From NCBI GenBank assembly GCA_017654935.2, contig CM065704.1, forward strand, positions 22,029,682 through 22,093,681: a stretch of DNA of 64,000 bases. Reading direction: 5' to 3'. Origin of the DNA: Phymorhynchus buccinoides. Taxonomy: Eukaryota; Mollusca; Gastropoda; Neogastropoda; Raphitomidae. The translations under genes were made by a program, and so were the position numbers. The number at the start of each line of letters is the position of its first letter. Position 1 is the stretch's first letter. The notes beneath the pieces were generated by a model that was not told the origin of the DNA, searched no databases, and saw only the letters and a list, made by a program, of their open reading frames with translations. Below, in pieces: positions 31,919 to 43,062 of this stretch.

Positions 31919-33952
31919 ATGGCTGAGACTGTTAAACTTAGGAGGGAACTTAAAGAATGGGGAGAATCTCTAGGATTGTCAGGCCAAGAGTTAGCAAATT
32001 TTGTCATATCTGAATATGACAAATAGAAAGCTCGCGAGGTGGCTGAGAAAGACAAACAGCGAGCTCATGAGGCTCAAGAGGCTGACAAAGCTCGGGAGGC
32101 TCAAGAGGCTGACAAAGCTCGGGAGGCTCAAGAGGCTGAGAAAGACAAACAGAGAGCTCATGAGATTCAAGAGGCTGATAAAGCTCGGCAGGAAGCTGAG
32201 AAAGACAAACAGAGAGCTCATGAGGCTCAAGAGGCTGATAAAGATCGCGACGCTCAAGAGCAAATCCGTACTCATGAGTTAAGGCAGAGGCAACTAGTGC
32301 AGGATGCCAAAAATAAAGAACTCGAACTTGAGGCCACTGAGCGGGAAAAAGCGCGAGACCATGAGCTAGCTATGAAGCAGCTTGAAAACTCAGCAGACTC
32401 TGAGACTGCTGCACCTCAAAATGTTCACCCTCCCATTCATACCTCAGCCATGACCTTCACATTGGAGGCATTCAATGAGGCAACAGAGTCTATCGATGCA
32501 TTCCTCGATAGATTTGAAAGACTGGCCCAGGAATTTGAGCTTGCTCCGGAAAAGTACAACCTCAAGCTTGCCCAAAGTCTCAGGGGTGTGGCTTATGAGG
32601 TGTACAGCAAACTTCCGTCAAGCCAAATTACCGACTACCCAGCTTTGAAAGAAGCCCTGCTCAACAGATACCAGTTGACAGCTGACGCCTACCGGAAAAA
32701 GTTCCGGACAACCAGAAAAGGTAGGGGAGAGTCCTATGCCCAATTTTCGGATAGACTGGGAAACTATCTGACAAAATGGGTGTCCCTTTCTGCCAAAACT
32801 GAGTCCTATGAGGATCTCCGGGAACTGATGGTTGGCGAGCAACTGCGCGAAACCATGTCCCCAGAGTTACGCACCTTTACTGCTGAGCAAGGTGCCACAA
32901 CTCTGGCTGACCTCATCCAGCTAAGTGACCGATACACTCTAGCCCATGATGAACCCAGCGCCCCTAAAAGGCCAAAACTACAGCAAGTTGTTGGGTCCAC
33001 TGTTTCACAGCAGAGCAGGGGTAACCCCAACTCCAACAGTGGGTCAAACAGTTCTACCCATGAACGACAACCACTGGGACAACCCTTATACTGCTCATAC
33101 TGCAAGTCGAACACCCACAATCGGGATGACTGCAGGAAACTTGCTTACAAGCGGCAAAATGTTGCAACTATGCAAGTCGTCTCGACTTCGCAGAATTGCA
33201 CAAACCCCTCCCCAATCCAGTGTCCAGGCACACCGTCAGTCGTTGGACAGGCGACTGTCAACAACATCCCTGTTCAGTGTCTCTATGACACTGGACTGTC
33301 ATGCGACGCCATCGTCTGCGGATCCCTAGTCCCCGCGTCAGCATACACGGGAGACTTCATCTCTCTGCAAGGCCCTGATGCTGCACTCCCCCCATCCACT
33401 TTGCCAGTCGCCATAATCAATGTCGACACCAGATTTGTAAAGGGACCCATCAAGGCAGTGATCATGGACAGTCCTGTCTATGACCTCATACTGGGATCAC
33501 AGTATGTGTTTTTAGGGCACCCCCCTCAACCTGCCATAGTTTCAGCAGCATTCCCTTCTCCCCAATCCACAAACCAACTCCCTCCCTCCTTCCCAAAGAG
33601 CAAAACTCCCTCAGCGGGGAAGAAACCTCTCAACGCGGCAAACCAAATTGCCGCGCGAGCCAATCCAGATTGTCCCAAGTCCGCCACAACTTGGAAAATC
33701 CTTCCCAAGGAATGTCCGCCACACGACCCAAGACCACTCGCCACCGGTACCTCAGGTGAAAGGCAGCACTGGACCCACAAACACCCACCGAAGGTACTAT
33801 CGGGACAGGCCGCCGCACATACAGCCGTCACCTACCCCTCCCTTTCAGCGAGTGGCAGTCGACTTGAAGAAGAAATTCTGGTACATAGTCACCGTGGTCG
33901 ACATATGTACCATGAAGTGCGATGCCGCCCCAATCTCCTCACTTTATGCTAG
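31919..33952 (+). pseudogene. gag-protease ORF with an in-frame stop at codon 36
   Basis: The ATG at 31919 opens MAETVKLRRELKEWGESLGL and reaches a TAG at 32024-32026; the same frame then stays open to 33952. After the stop come charged coiled-coil repeats (EAQEADKAREAQEADK), a SCAN-like capsid helix bundle (about 32450-32950; RYQLTADAYRKKFR, LRELMVGEQL), a CX2CX4HX4C zinc knuckle (33092-33133) and an aspartic protease with DTG at 33287-33295. The SCAN fold is known to derive from Gmr1-like Gypsy capsids. The stop may be a mutation or a readthrough site; the first is likelier in a deleted element. Confidence 0.88.
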
Positions 33953-34217
33953 CCAGGTAGCCACGGCACTCAAAGCCATTTTCGCCCGAATCGGCCTACC
34001 AAACCACATCATCAGCAATGATGAATCCAGGCTAAAGGGGAAACTCAGGCAAGAGGTGTTTGCTATTCTGCAATCAACCTTGGGACAACTCAACACAGGA
34101 TTGCCGCACCAACCTCAGTCGGAATCCATTCCACTGATCTCCAACCCCCCTGCTCCTTTGAACTCTGTGTTGCGACCAGATGTTCCACCATTCCAGCCGA
34201 CCCAGTCTCACCACTAA
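33843..34217 (+). pseudogene. Integrase remnant
   Basis: In a different frame from gag: FQRVAVDL, then YIVTVVDICTMKCDAAPI, ALKAIFARIGLPNHIISND, ending at 34217. These match the first and second catalytic-Asp regions of a retroviral-type integrase with a gap after VDL. The third acidic residue and the chromatin-binding end are not seen. Confidence 0.78.
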
Positions 34218-34304
34218 TTTGTCCCCGTCACCCAAGTCGAAAGTGGAGTCGGCGTTCCACAGGAAGATTCTGGTACCAGAATCTTTTCTTCGGGGGGGGG
34301 CCTC

Positions 34305-34645
34305 TGTGACGTAAGTGTCCCGCGCGACCCCTCTTTCTTATCTACACCCCCCCCCCCCTCTCCTTTTCATTTCTCTGTCCGGCCGCCACTTTCATTGCCA
34401 TCCACCATCAAAAGAACGCCGATTAAGGCATTTGTCTCTTTGAAGCCCGATTTACCTCCCCTGTCAGCATGTACCACCTACAGAGGTTATCTCCCTATAA
34501 ATTTATTAGATGAAAAGGGGCTGGGAAAGTTGCTCATCTCCCATACCCTAGAGAAGTGGGCTAAAGGCAAATTTTCTGTTTGAAAATTTAACACACTAAA
34601 AGTCTTCCCTAGAGGCTTAACCTTTTAACCCATTACCTCGTCACA
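34305..34645 (+). repeat. 3' LTR (341 bp)
   Basis: Preceded by a G-run (CGGGGGGGGGCCTC) acting as polypurine tract. It joins CTCCCT directly to ATAAATTTATT at 34496/34497, so it lacks the 944-bp middle of the 5' LTR. Confidence 0.9.
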
Positions 34646-34650
34646 ACACG

Positions 34651-35054
34651 GACAGTTGGCTTTTTACTATATGATGATGATGATATGTTATGGCGTATTT
34701 ATGACCTGATGGAAAAATAAATGTAAATCTGATTAAAATAATGTTTTCTCGTGAAAACGTGAATGTGCAAATTGTGTTAACTTGATCTTGTTAGAAACTG
34801 TAATGCTGCAGTGAAACAATTATGGCAATCAGTTTGGGCAGGAAATGAGGCTTTTGAAAGGGTAGGCCACTTGGGAGGCACAGTTTTCCCTTTCCACGAT
34901 TGTATCATTATGGATCAAAAAACTTGCGGCCAAGATTTTGTTCAACTGCACTTGCCCGAGGGGCAGGTCGTCAAGCGTACCACTTGCCGGACAACTATGA
35001 TTACCTGGCCTGGTAGTCAGGCAGCCGTTGCTGTCCTACCCTGGATAGGTAGAG

Positions 35055-35093
<39 letters not shown>

Positions 35094-35446
35094 TGGACTG
35101 ACAACGCTTTCCCGAGTCGCCTTGCTTTATGTCATTGAACACCAATAATAACATTTAAACTCTTGAAGTGTTTATGTGCAGTGGTTCACAATATATATAT
35201 ACACTAGATAAACCCAGCATAAAGCATCTGCGTTCATAATTGATAGGAACCTGTCCGAAGAAGAAGACGAAGAACTGGCTAGATGTACATCATTGAATAT
35301 AGCAATGTCATGAAAGCAATTGTAAGCTCCGCACAGACTTAGGTTTTGTCACTTTGAGAAAAGATGGTGCCTAAATGTTGTGAAAACACACACACACACA
35401 CACCCCCCAACACAAATGCACACTGTGTATGATTTATATTTATGTC

Positions 35447-35479
<33 letters not shown>

Positions 35480-35650
35480 ACACACACACTCTGTAGTAGA
35501 CAGCACACACTTCATCATTGCTTGCTCGGTTTCCTGTCAATTCATGAGCGCAGATGCGTTATTCTCCGTTATGCACCTTTCAAAACAAATATGGTTACCA
35601 AACACAAAACTTCCCGAAGGTAGAGGAACTATTTGCACAAAACCCTACTT
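34651..35650. other. Intergenic, no gene seen
   Basis: Holds a GA tract (35058-35088), CA tracts (35387-35402, 35448-35490) and AT-rich sequence. No coding similarity was found. Confidence 0.55.
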
Positions 35651-35804
35651 TAGGTATTAGGTACTTTATAGTCACAGAGGCGTCTCTGAAATTCGGGTTG
35701 CTCCCACCTGGAGAGTGCGTCGCAGCCAGAGGCGCGCCACCCAATTTTTTTTATATTATTTTTGTTTGTTTTTTGCATGCGATTTATGTGTGACTGATGA
35801 GGAA

Positions 35805-35853
<49 letters not shown>

Positions 35854-35923
35854 AAATATTGACCAAATGACAACTTTTTCGTTGCCACTGGGTTTAACGT
35901 ATGCTAAATCAGTGCATGGGCAC

Positions 35924-35957
<34 letters not shown>

Positions 35958-36077
35958 TCCACGTTCAGACCGTAAGGCCTAGTGCAAAGTGAGAGGAAAA
36001 AATCCCCTGTACCCAGGTTCGAACTCGGGTTTACTTGACATGAAGCGAACGTGCTACCACTGTGCCACTCTACACCA
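35651..36077 (-). mobile_element. tRNA-derived SINE, copy 2
   Basis: Same order as copy 1 on the minus strand: A box, B box (GAGTTCGAACC), body, homopolymer, 3' body and TACCTAATACCTAA tail. The homopolymer is 48 bp here (G on the plus strand, 35805-35852), twice that of copy 1. Confidence 0.88.
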
Positions 36078-37845
36078 CGCCTCCCTCTTCTCCTTCCTAG
36101 CCACCCCTCCCCCTACCCCTCTCCCTTCTTCTAACCAAAGCAACCATAGAAGTTTCTAGGTGCAATGAGTTAGCCTCGGCTTTCCGTTCACACACACACG
36201 TCTAAAAATGAACCGTTTTGAAAATGCAAATGGCTTCCAACCCCAAATTAGGCAGTTTAACTCACCAGTTTTATGACGGAGTTTAGCAATTTGCATCATG
36301 ATATTGCCTTTGATTGTCAAAGTGGTGGTTTTTTGTTTATTCAAATAACCATTACCACAGAGAGAAAAAAAGAATATTTAGTTTACAGATTGCAGTAAAG
36401 TTGACGGTCTCTGTATGGCTTGTACCCACGTGTCGTCATATCTGGCCACAAGGAGCGTGCCATATTATGGGAGACCGCCGTCTTAGTCAGTAACTTTGTT
36501 TGAAAAATGCCAGATCGATGCTGTTTACACACAAAAAAGGACTAAGATGGCGACACTTCCGTTGGAAGGGTCGAGATGCGCACGCAGGTGGGGGGGGGAG
36601 CCATAGCCAACTTGAAATGTGACCTGAATAACTTCGGCAAACGTCGTGTTTTCCGAAGGTAGCTTCGTCAATTTAAAAAAAATGAATTTTCGGGCAAAGC
36701 AGACGACCCAAATTTTGGGTGAAATTTCACACATTTTGCCTTCAAAATCAACTTTCAAAGGCAAAATGTTTAATCCGACTTAGCGGAATAGATAGACGAA
36801 GCGCGTATATTGACCCGCATCGCGAGCGAAAGTCCGACATTTAGGCCTACGCGTTACTCAAGTTTTTAGGGTCCCCTCCTCGGATCCTTAGCGCATTTTA
36901 TATAGATAGTTCAACCTCCCTATTAAGGCTCCCTCTAAGATGTGACCCAATTTTTTCCAAACTGATTTTCCCCCCTTCATATTCGGACTTCTGAGTTTGC
37001 ACCTCCCTATTAAGACCTCTGTTTTTGCTGAATTTTATCTGTCTTGGGAGGTTCCATAAAAAAAGATTTACATTTTTTTGGTCAAAATATTCATTATAAT
37101 CAGTGAAGTAGTTTAGGTTCTGGTAATGAAACTCATGTTTATTCTCGCAGACACATACGCAGATATGTATGCCCCACCCACACCCTCTGCACAGCACATT
37201 TGTAGCTTATAATTCATTTGAAACAAATAATTTTTACAAGTAGACAGTAAACAGTTTAATTTCTATGACAGTAAAAACACAATCTATTAGTATTATTATG
37301 ACCTAGTTTACAATCTTACTTCCGGTACATGTAGTAGAGATCATAATTTTGATTTCTACACGTTGAAATCGCAATTGTGATCTCTACTAGTTCTAGAAGA
37401 ATTTAAAACTCTACCAGATTTTAATCTCCCTGCAGACATAGGCCATAATTTCACATTTTTTAAGTCGTCTCCAAACCTTGTGTGTACTGGCTTGTGCTAA
37501 GAATATTGGGTACTAATTTGGTTGCTGACCTTAACTTTTGACCTTGGACATGGTGGCAAATTTTGTAGCCATATATTTGTCATTTTTACCGTTAAGAGGT
37601 TTCAACTGTAATAAGGTGGTAGGCTGGCTACAGGTAATGTGGTGCTGTACTGATGACATTGATGACCTTGACCTTCAGTTTGGACCTCTCTTTAATCGGT
37701 GGCTTGCTTTAGTTTTAGTCTGAAAACCATTAGTCATACACCTGTTTGTAAGACATATTTTGTATTCAAGCGCAGCTGCAACTGTAATACTGATTGATTT
37801 GATAATTGTGGTAATTACATCATTTATTTTCCCACTCTGTTTCAG
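36078..37845. other. Intergenic or first-intron sequence upstream of the SOCS-box gene
   Basis: No coding similarity. A pair of CCTCCCTATTAAG motifs at 36910-37065 belongs to the MITE family seen at 2939. A predicted 3' splice site (CCACTCTGTTTCAG) ends at 37845. Confidence 0.5.
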
Positions 37846-38060
37846 GTGTTTGTTCTTCACAAGTTCCAGATGATGGCACTGGCAGTGATGGTTTCTGGAC
37901 ACCCTGTTATCTGTTGCCTTGGAAATATCATCTTCAATCGTTGTATCATTCAGTAAGAAGAAGATTCCACTTTCTGTTATTCAAAGAGGGAATTCAACTG
38001 TTATTCACCGCAAACAGAGACACTGATATTTTATTCATTAATTAACGATAACACCACAAA
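37846..38060 (+). promoter_or_regulatory. Predicted 5' UTR exon part with a 28-codon uORF
   Basis: After the acceptor-like CTGTTTCAG, an ATG ATG start at 37870 opens a 28-residue frame (MMALAVMVSGHPVICCLG...) that stops at 37956, 104 nt before the main ATG. It could damp translation of the following gene. Splicing is predicted only. Confidence 0.5.
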
Positions 38061-39920
38061 ATGTCAATTACTTTGGCAACATCTCAAATCTGTTCATCCT
38101 CGCGACTTTGCCAGTTAAGGGAATGTGCACGGACCGGAGAATGGGATGGGGTTGCCCCATTAGTGGCTGCCCTGGACAGCTCCCATGACTCGAACTGTGT
38201 TGGGTTTGTGGCAGAAAGAGCAGCTCAGGGTCATCAATGGGATCTGGTGATGCAGTTGATAGAGAAGGGTGTGGATGGAGTCTGGAGGAACAGTATCCTG
38301 CATATAGCAGTGGAACATTATCACATACCGTGTACAGCTAAGCTCTTCAGACTAGGGGTCAGTCAGCTCTTCATACTTGAGATGCTTCGTCAAAATATAG
38401 GCAGGAGTTCTGGTGAATTTTTCATTCTAGAATTGATGAAGGCTGTGAAAGCTCCTGACCTGGCTGCCTTTGTTCTGATGGAGACCATGAGATTGGAACA
38501 GTGGTGGTTTGTGCATAAACTGATGGAAGAAGTAATGAGCCTGGTGTGGACTGCTATCCTTGAAAATGCCTTGGATAAATTGAGTTACTTTGGTCGTACG
38601 GCCTACAGGCACTTTGCAGAATATGCCAACTGTTTGCCCCAAACATCACACTACAGTCGGTCATTTTTGTTTCACTTGGCCATCCACAACAGAATTGACA
38701 ATCTAGTTAAAATGTTTCTTGAGCTTGGCATTTCTCAAGAAGATTTGAAATACACTGCACATTGGTTTCTTAATGCAAAAGCAGATTGTGATGGATTTGA
38801 TAGATTTTGTGAGAATCTAAAAAAGCAGGATATAAAGTTTCTTAGACTTTATGCCATCATAATCACCATGGCCAACTATTTCCAACAGAGATCGGATGTC
38901 AGCCTCAAAACCTTTGTTGAACAGTTCCCAAATGACTTTCTGACTCCAGCCATTTGCAACTTGTTCAGAGAGGCAGTTGAAAAGAGTATACAACTAGATT
39001 GTGCTGATTGCTTTGTGGCATTGTGCAAAAAACGCTGCAGTGTTTATATAAAATCAGCATTAGCAGCAAAGTTTGATGACTTAGTGTTTGCATACACTTA
39101 CGCAATAAAACAAAGACCGCATTTCATTTCCAAAGTTTTGGAAGAAAAATTCACTGAACAGCCTAAATCTTGTGCAGATGAAATCCTCATGCTTCTGGAC
39201 ATTATTGTAAAGCAAAGAGCTTTGGATGCCTTTCCTCATTTCTTTTTTGGACTGAATAACCTGCCAATTAACGAAAGTGCAGCATTGGCAGTTGAGCACT
39301 GTATGCGAAAGATTTTTTCTAAGGAATCTTCATGGCCACTCATTGTCCCAGGCTTAGACCAGTTCATCAAAGGGGAATATATTGCAGGGGTGGTGATGGA
39401 CGACAATTTCCTGCAAAAGTTTCCTGCAAACTACTGCCAAAAGCCAGTCAGCATGTTCAGTTTGAAACGGTGGTGTGTGGTCAATTGCCATGCCAATATG
39501 GCATTTGTCCTGGCCTGGTTCTCTAAGGACTGGACCCTGGCAGCTGAAGTGGCCACCACACTGCCCTGTCTGGGCTTTAACTTTAAATCACTGCTGGCAG
39601 CTGTTAATCTGGCTGTTAAGGATGGCATGTTCCCCTCAGCTGCAGGAATTCTCTCAGCCTGCCCCTTGAACGGTGATGTGTTTTATTCAAACCAGTATCA
39701 AAATTGTTGTGGAAATCAAGCACTGGCCGAGTCTTGTGAAGAACAAGATTATCCGGACCATGCTCTGGCACTCATGTTTGATGATGTGACATACATACAT
39801 GAACATCATGAGCATTGTCAAAACCCTGAAGTGTTGAATTTGCTTTTCCAAGAGGAAGACCAACAAGATGGGATATTGTCAGAGTTCTCATGTCCCGGTG
39901 CACGCGCTTGGATACTCTGA
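38061..39920 (+). CDS. SOCS-box gene, 5' open frame (619 residues)
   Basis: The ATG lies in ACAAAATGTC. The frame is long, unbiased and free of repeats, strong evidence of coding. It closes with SEFSCPGARAWIL, a tail that looks like out-of-frame translation because the next frame picks up the fold in the same bases. Confidence 0.75.
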   Translation: MSITLATSQICSSSRLCQLRECARTGEWDGVAPLVAALDSSHDSNCVGFVAERAAQGHQWDLVMQLIEKGVDGVWRNSILHIAVEHYHIPCTAKLFRLGVSQLFILEMLRQNIGRSSGEFFILELMKAVKAPDLAAFVLMETMRLEQWWFVHKLMEEVMSLVWTAILENALDKLSYFGRTAYRHFAEYANCLPQTSHYSRSFLFHLAIHNRIDNLVKMFLELGISQEDLKYTAHWFLNAKADCDGFDRFCENLKKQDIKFLRLYAIIITMANYFQQRSDVSLKTFVEQFPNDFLTPAICNLFREAVEKSIQLDCADCFVALCKKRCSVYIKSALAAKFDDLVFAYTYAIKQRPHFISKVLEEKFTEQPKSCADEILMLLDIIVKQRALDAFPHFFFGLNNLPINESAALAVEHCMRKIFSKESSWPLIVPGLDQFIKGEYIAGVVMDDNFLQKFPANYCQKPVSMFSLKRWCVVNCHANMAFVLAWFSKDWTLAAEVATTLPCLGFNFKSLLAAVNLAVKDGMFPSAAGILSACPLNGDVFYSNQYQNCCGNQALAESCEEQDYPDHALALMFDDVTYIHEHHEHCQNPEVLNLLFQEEDQQDGILSEFSCPGARAWIL

Positions 39921-40534
39921 AGCTTGCCATGTTGGAAGCTGTTCTAGGTGGGAAAGTGGACATTGTCAAGGAGCTGATGAATCATGTGGATATCACCACC
40001 TGTACTCTGCTAGCACTTGAAAACAACAGCTGCTGTTTGTTGTGTACTGCTTTGTCAAGTACAAATTCCGATGAAACCGGCAAAGAGAAAATGATCCGTC
40101 TTTTCATGGCCTCAGGTCTGTCCACTTTTCAGAAAAGCATTCACCAATGCCAATTACAAAGAAACTTAGTGACATTTTCCAGTATGAATGATCATCCAGA
40201 CCTTTTGTGGCTGATTGCTGGCTGTGGAACATTCTCACATAAAACCCTGCACAGACTTGCACGGAATGCCCAATTGCAGGCTTCGTTGCAAATGGATGAG
40301 AACCACAGGATGTGCTTTCAATGTATTCAGGAGGCTGCAGCCACCCCTCCCCGACTGGATCACTTGGTTCGTTCAGTGATATCCCACATCATTGGGTGGC
40401 AGCCTCTACGGGCAGAGAGGATCAGGAGTCTGAATATTCCTGAACCTTGCAAAAACCTGATTAACTTTGTGGATACACTCCAAGAATACCATGAAAAGAA
40501 AAGATTGAAGGAAGAGACAGCTGAGGTTAGCTAA
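38061..40534 (+). CDS. Ankyrin-like SOCS-box protein, split by one frameshift
   Basis: The first frame (38061-39920, 619 residues) begins MSITLATSQICSSSRLCQLR and holds helical repeats resembling degenerate ankyrin or similar alpha-solenoid units (GHQWDLVMQLIEKGVDG, SILHIAVEHYHIP). The second frame (open through 40534) continues with LDTLKLAMLEAVLGGKVDIV, an ankyrin-like unit, and ends in a SOCS box at about 40346-40471: LDHLVRSVISHIIG (Elongin BC box) and LNIPEP (Cullin-5 box, LPxP-like). Family knowledge: such proteins recruit substrates to Cullin-5 ubiquitin ligases. The coding part has no intron. The reading frame shifts within 39840-39920; this may be a real lesion or an assembly indel. 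No close named relative was recognised. Confidence 0.72.
39890..40534 (+). CDS. SOCS-box gene, 3' open frame (C-terminal part)
   Basis: Reads RCTRLDTLKLAMLEAVLGGK onwards to EETAEVS and stop at 40534. The internal ATG at 39890 is unlikely to be a native start. The SOCS box has Val where the Elongin-box Cys usually stands. A possible AATAAA lies at about 41235. Confidence 0.72.
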   Translation: MSRCTRLDTLKLAMLEAVLGGKVDIVKELMNHVDITTCTLLALENNSCCLLCTALSSTNSDETGKEKMIRLFMASGLSTFQKSIHQCQLQRNLVTFSSMNDHPDLLWLIAGCGTFSHKTLHRLARNAQLQASLQMDENHRMCFQCIQEAAATPPRLDHLVRSVISHIIGWQPLRAERIRSLNIPEPCKNLINFVDTLQEYHEKKRLKEETAEVS

Positions 40535-41338
40535 TGATTTCTTATTTGTGAGCGTGCTAAACATTTAGGCTTTTACTAACTTTTAGTGCATCATGTTTGG
40601 AGGTGTTCCTTTGAAAGTACTGTGCCTAAGAACATCAAGCCATATTAATAAGCTCAGCTTTAAGTGTACACAACAAGATCTGGTGATAACCAAAGAACCA
40701 GGCTAGCCTAGCTAGTTTGTGGTTTTGTTAGACATTAATTTTCAAGTTTATAAAACAGTGTGCAGTGTTCACAGAATGAAAGAGAGGGGTTTGTTACTGA
40801 TTTTGTGAGAGAGAGCTTAACTTATAGATTTATAGGGCATTATTCATTGAACCCGCCCTTTTAAAGAACATCAGAAGTGCTGACTGATTCAATGATTGAG
40901 AGCTGTATAATGCTCTCAAAATCGGGTTTTTTGGTAACAAAAGAACATGGCAAGTAGTTTTGTGAGGAATTTGGATTTTTTTAAATTTTGTAGTGCACAG
41001 TTGCAGCTCACTGCTTATTGGAACAGACATTGAGACAAGAGTCAGTATTATTAGCGAGTGGATTTATAAAATAGGTGAACTTTCAAATGTTAATGTTATT
41101 TTACAGGACATTGCAAAAAGAAATCGGCAACCATAAGTGGTTTTGTCTGGTTCTGGTTCTGATTCAGTTACGTCACAGGAGCTTATGAAGGCTATGTACA
41201 TGACGGAAACGGGAGAGCACTCAGAGAGTTGGAAATAAAATATTTCTTCTTCTGCGTTCCAGGGCCATAAACCGATAAGGCCACAATGGGTACGTATGTG
41301 TCCGTTCTTACAAAGAAGGAGGACTGCTTGTCTCTTAA
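40535..41338. other. 3' flank of the SOCS-box gene
   Basis: Probably 3' UTR and intergenic sequence. TTGGAAATAAAATATTTC near 41230 is a candidate polyadenylation signal. Nothing else recognised. Confidence 0.45.
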
Positions 41339-41885
41339 TTATATTCTCAGTTTTGCAGCCAGCTTACTTTTTTTTATGGGCCGGACCCTTTGACGATTTG
41401 CATCAACTGGGGTTAGAAATTCCTCAGGTGGTAGGGCTGGGATCTGTCCCTCCAAGATCTTGTGTAGGAGGCTGAGGCGTTGGTCTTTGCAGTGCACCTC
41501 TAAGGTTAGAAGATTCAGGTCCTGAAGCATTTTTGTCAAGCAGCCCGGATTCCTTGACTTGTAGTCTTTGGTGATCAAGCGGGCTGTCGACAGCCTGCTG
41601 GGTGTGGTTGTCCCACACTGTTGCGGCATAGTGTAATCGGGATCTAACGAGGGAAATGTTGGCAAGACGTCTAAAATCCGGCAGGCAGTTCTGAGATTAC
41701 GGCATAGCAATCCCACCATGGATCCAGATTTCTTGCATTGTTGATGTGTGTGGTCCATTTCAGGTCTGACGACAGCTGTACACCCAGATATTGACTGTGT
41801 TGGGCTTGTTGCAGTGAAGTCTCATTCAGGTTGAACAGATAGTGAGTAAGTGTAAGGGTGTTCAGGTCACAAAATGAATTTTTGT
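41339..41885 (-). mobile_element. LINE fragment, third family (RT C-terminus)
   Basis: The minus strand encodes SQYLGVQLSSDLKWTTHINN, then KKSGSMVGLLCRNLR, SRNPGCLTKMLQDLNL and LLHKILEGQIPALPPEEFL, with a frame change near 41758. It is the end of a Jockey-like reverse transcriptase with the RT core missing. Confidence 0.82.
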
Positions 41886-42850
41886 TAAATAAGTTTCAAT
41901 GAAACGGATGGTTTTGTGAGTTCTAAATGTAAACCTTCAGATGGGTTGCATCATAATCTTACTACGGTTATTTAGAAGTACACCAGATCACCTCAACATT
42001 TGTGCATTTTGTATTTTCATGTTCTTTTTTTTTTTCTTTTTTTTTTCGGGATCAGAATTTTGGCGCTGCTAACCTACTTCCCATAGGAAGGAGCAGCATT
42101 TGGGAATCGTTGTTATTTCCCTAGAAACAAATTAATGGACATTCATTTTGCATGCATTAGTCTTCATGTTCGCTCTCTCTCACACATATTCTCTCTCGAG
42201 CTCTCTCAGCTTGTAGGCTGAAGCTTTCTTCTTGTCTGTTTTCTCCCGCTTAGGCCTCTTGTGTCGTCGTGTAGGCCTAGGCTTCTAAGCTGTTTTTCTG
42301 GCACTGTAGGTGTGTGGCTCTTGTAGGCCTACAGAAACTCTTCCTTTAGGCCTAGCGATGGTTTGATTTGGCTGCTTAGTGGTAGGCTAGCCCAGGGGCG
42401 CGTTCAGTCGAACGGGGTCGAGATCTCTGCTTCTGATCGTGGTAGTAGAGACTGGCACTGTCTTGTGGGGTGGTGTCTGCTTGGGCGCTAGCGCTGCACA
42501 GCTGTAGTGTTGACTTGGTAGTAGCAGAGACACTCTCTGGTAGGCCTAGTAGCTGGTAGTAGGCTGCCTGCTGCCAGACGCTGGGGTTCAGGATTAGTAG
42601 CGTTTAGCATTCTCTCTCTTGCCATGCACATTTTAAAATTGCATTTATATCAATGTTTTGATTCCCTTTTCATCATTTCCCGATTTGTAACTTTTTTTCT
42701 TCTTTTTCTTCGTTTTTTCTTCTTCTTTTGTTCTTCAATTTTTGTTTTGCCTTTCAACGGCAGACACATGCAATAATACATTTCCATGCTTTAGGTGTAG
42801 TACAAACGTATTTCTACCGTAATTCCAAATCGTCATAATCGTTATCCTCA
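41886..42850. other. Intergenic, no gene seen
   Basis: T-rich and CT-rich with repeated GTAGGCCTA words at 42213-42550. No coding similarity was found. Confidence 0.5.
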
Positions 42851-42851
42851 A

Positions 42852-42889
<38 letters not shown>

Positions 42890-42919
42890 CCCCTCTCTCT
42901 CTATCCCTCCCCCCCCCTC

Positions 42920-42950
<31 letters not shown>

Positions 42951-43062
42951 CCTTCTCCCTCTCTCTGTGCCCCATTCCCCCTCTCTCTTCCACCCACTCC
43001 CTTTCTCTCGCTCGCATTCTTTACCCCCCCCCCCCCCCTCTCTCTCTCTGTTTCCCAATATT

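Larger units (their letters stand above)
30368..34645 (+). mobile_element. Gypsy/Gmr1-like LTR retrotransposon, internally deleted
   Basis: Bounded by TGTGACG and CGTCACA ends and by the 5-bp duplication ACACG (30363-30367 and 34646-34650). Order: 5' LTR, PBS, gag with an early stop, zinc knuckle, protease, integrase remnant, polypurine G-run, 3' LTR. RT and RNase H are missing, so it cannot move by itself. Confidence 0.93.

Noticed and set aside
34811..35059. 82-codon open frame after the LTR element
   Set aside because: No recognisable similarity and no supporting context.
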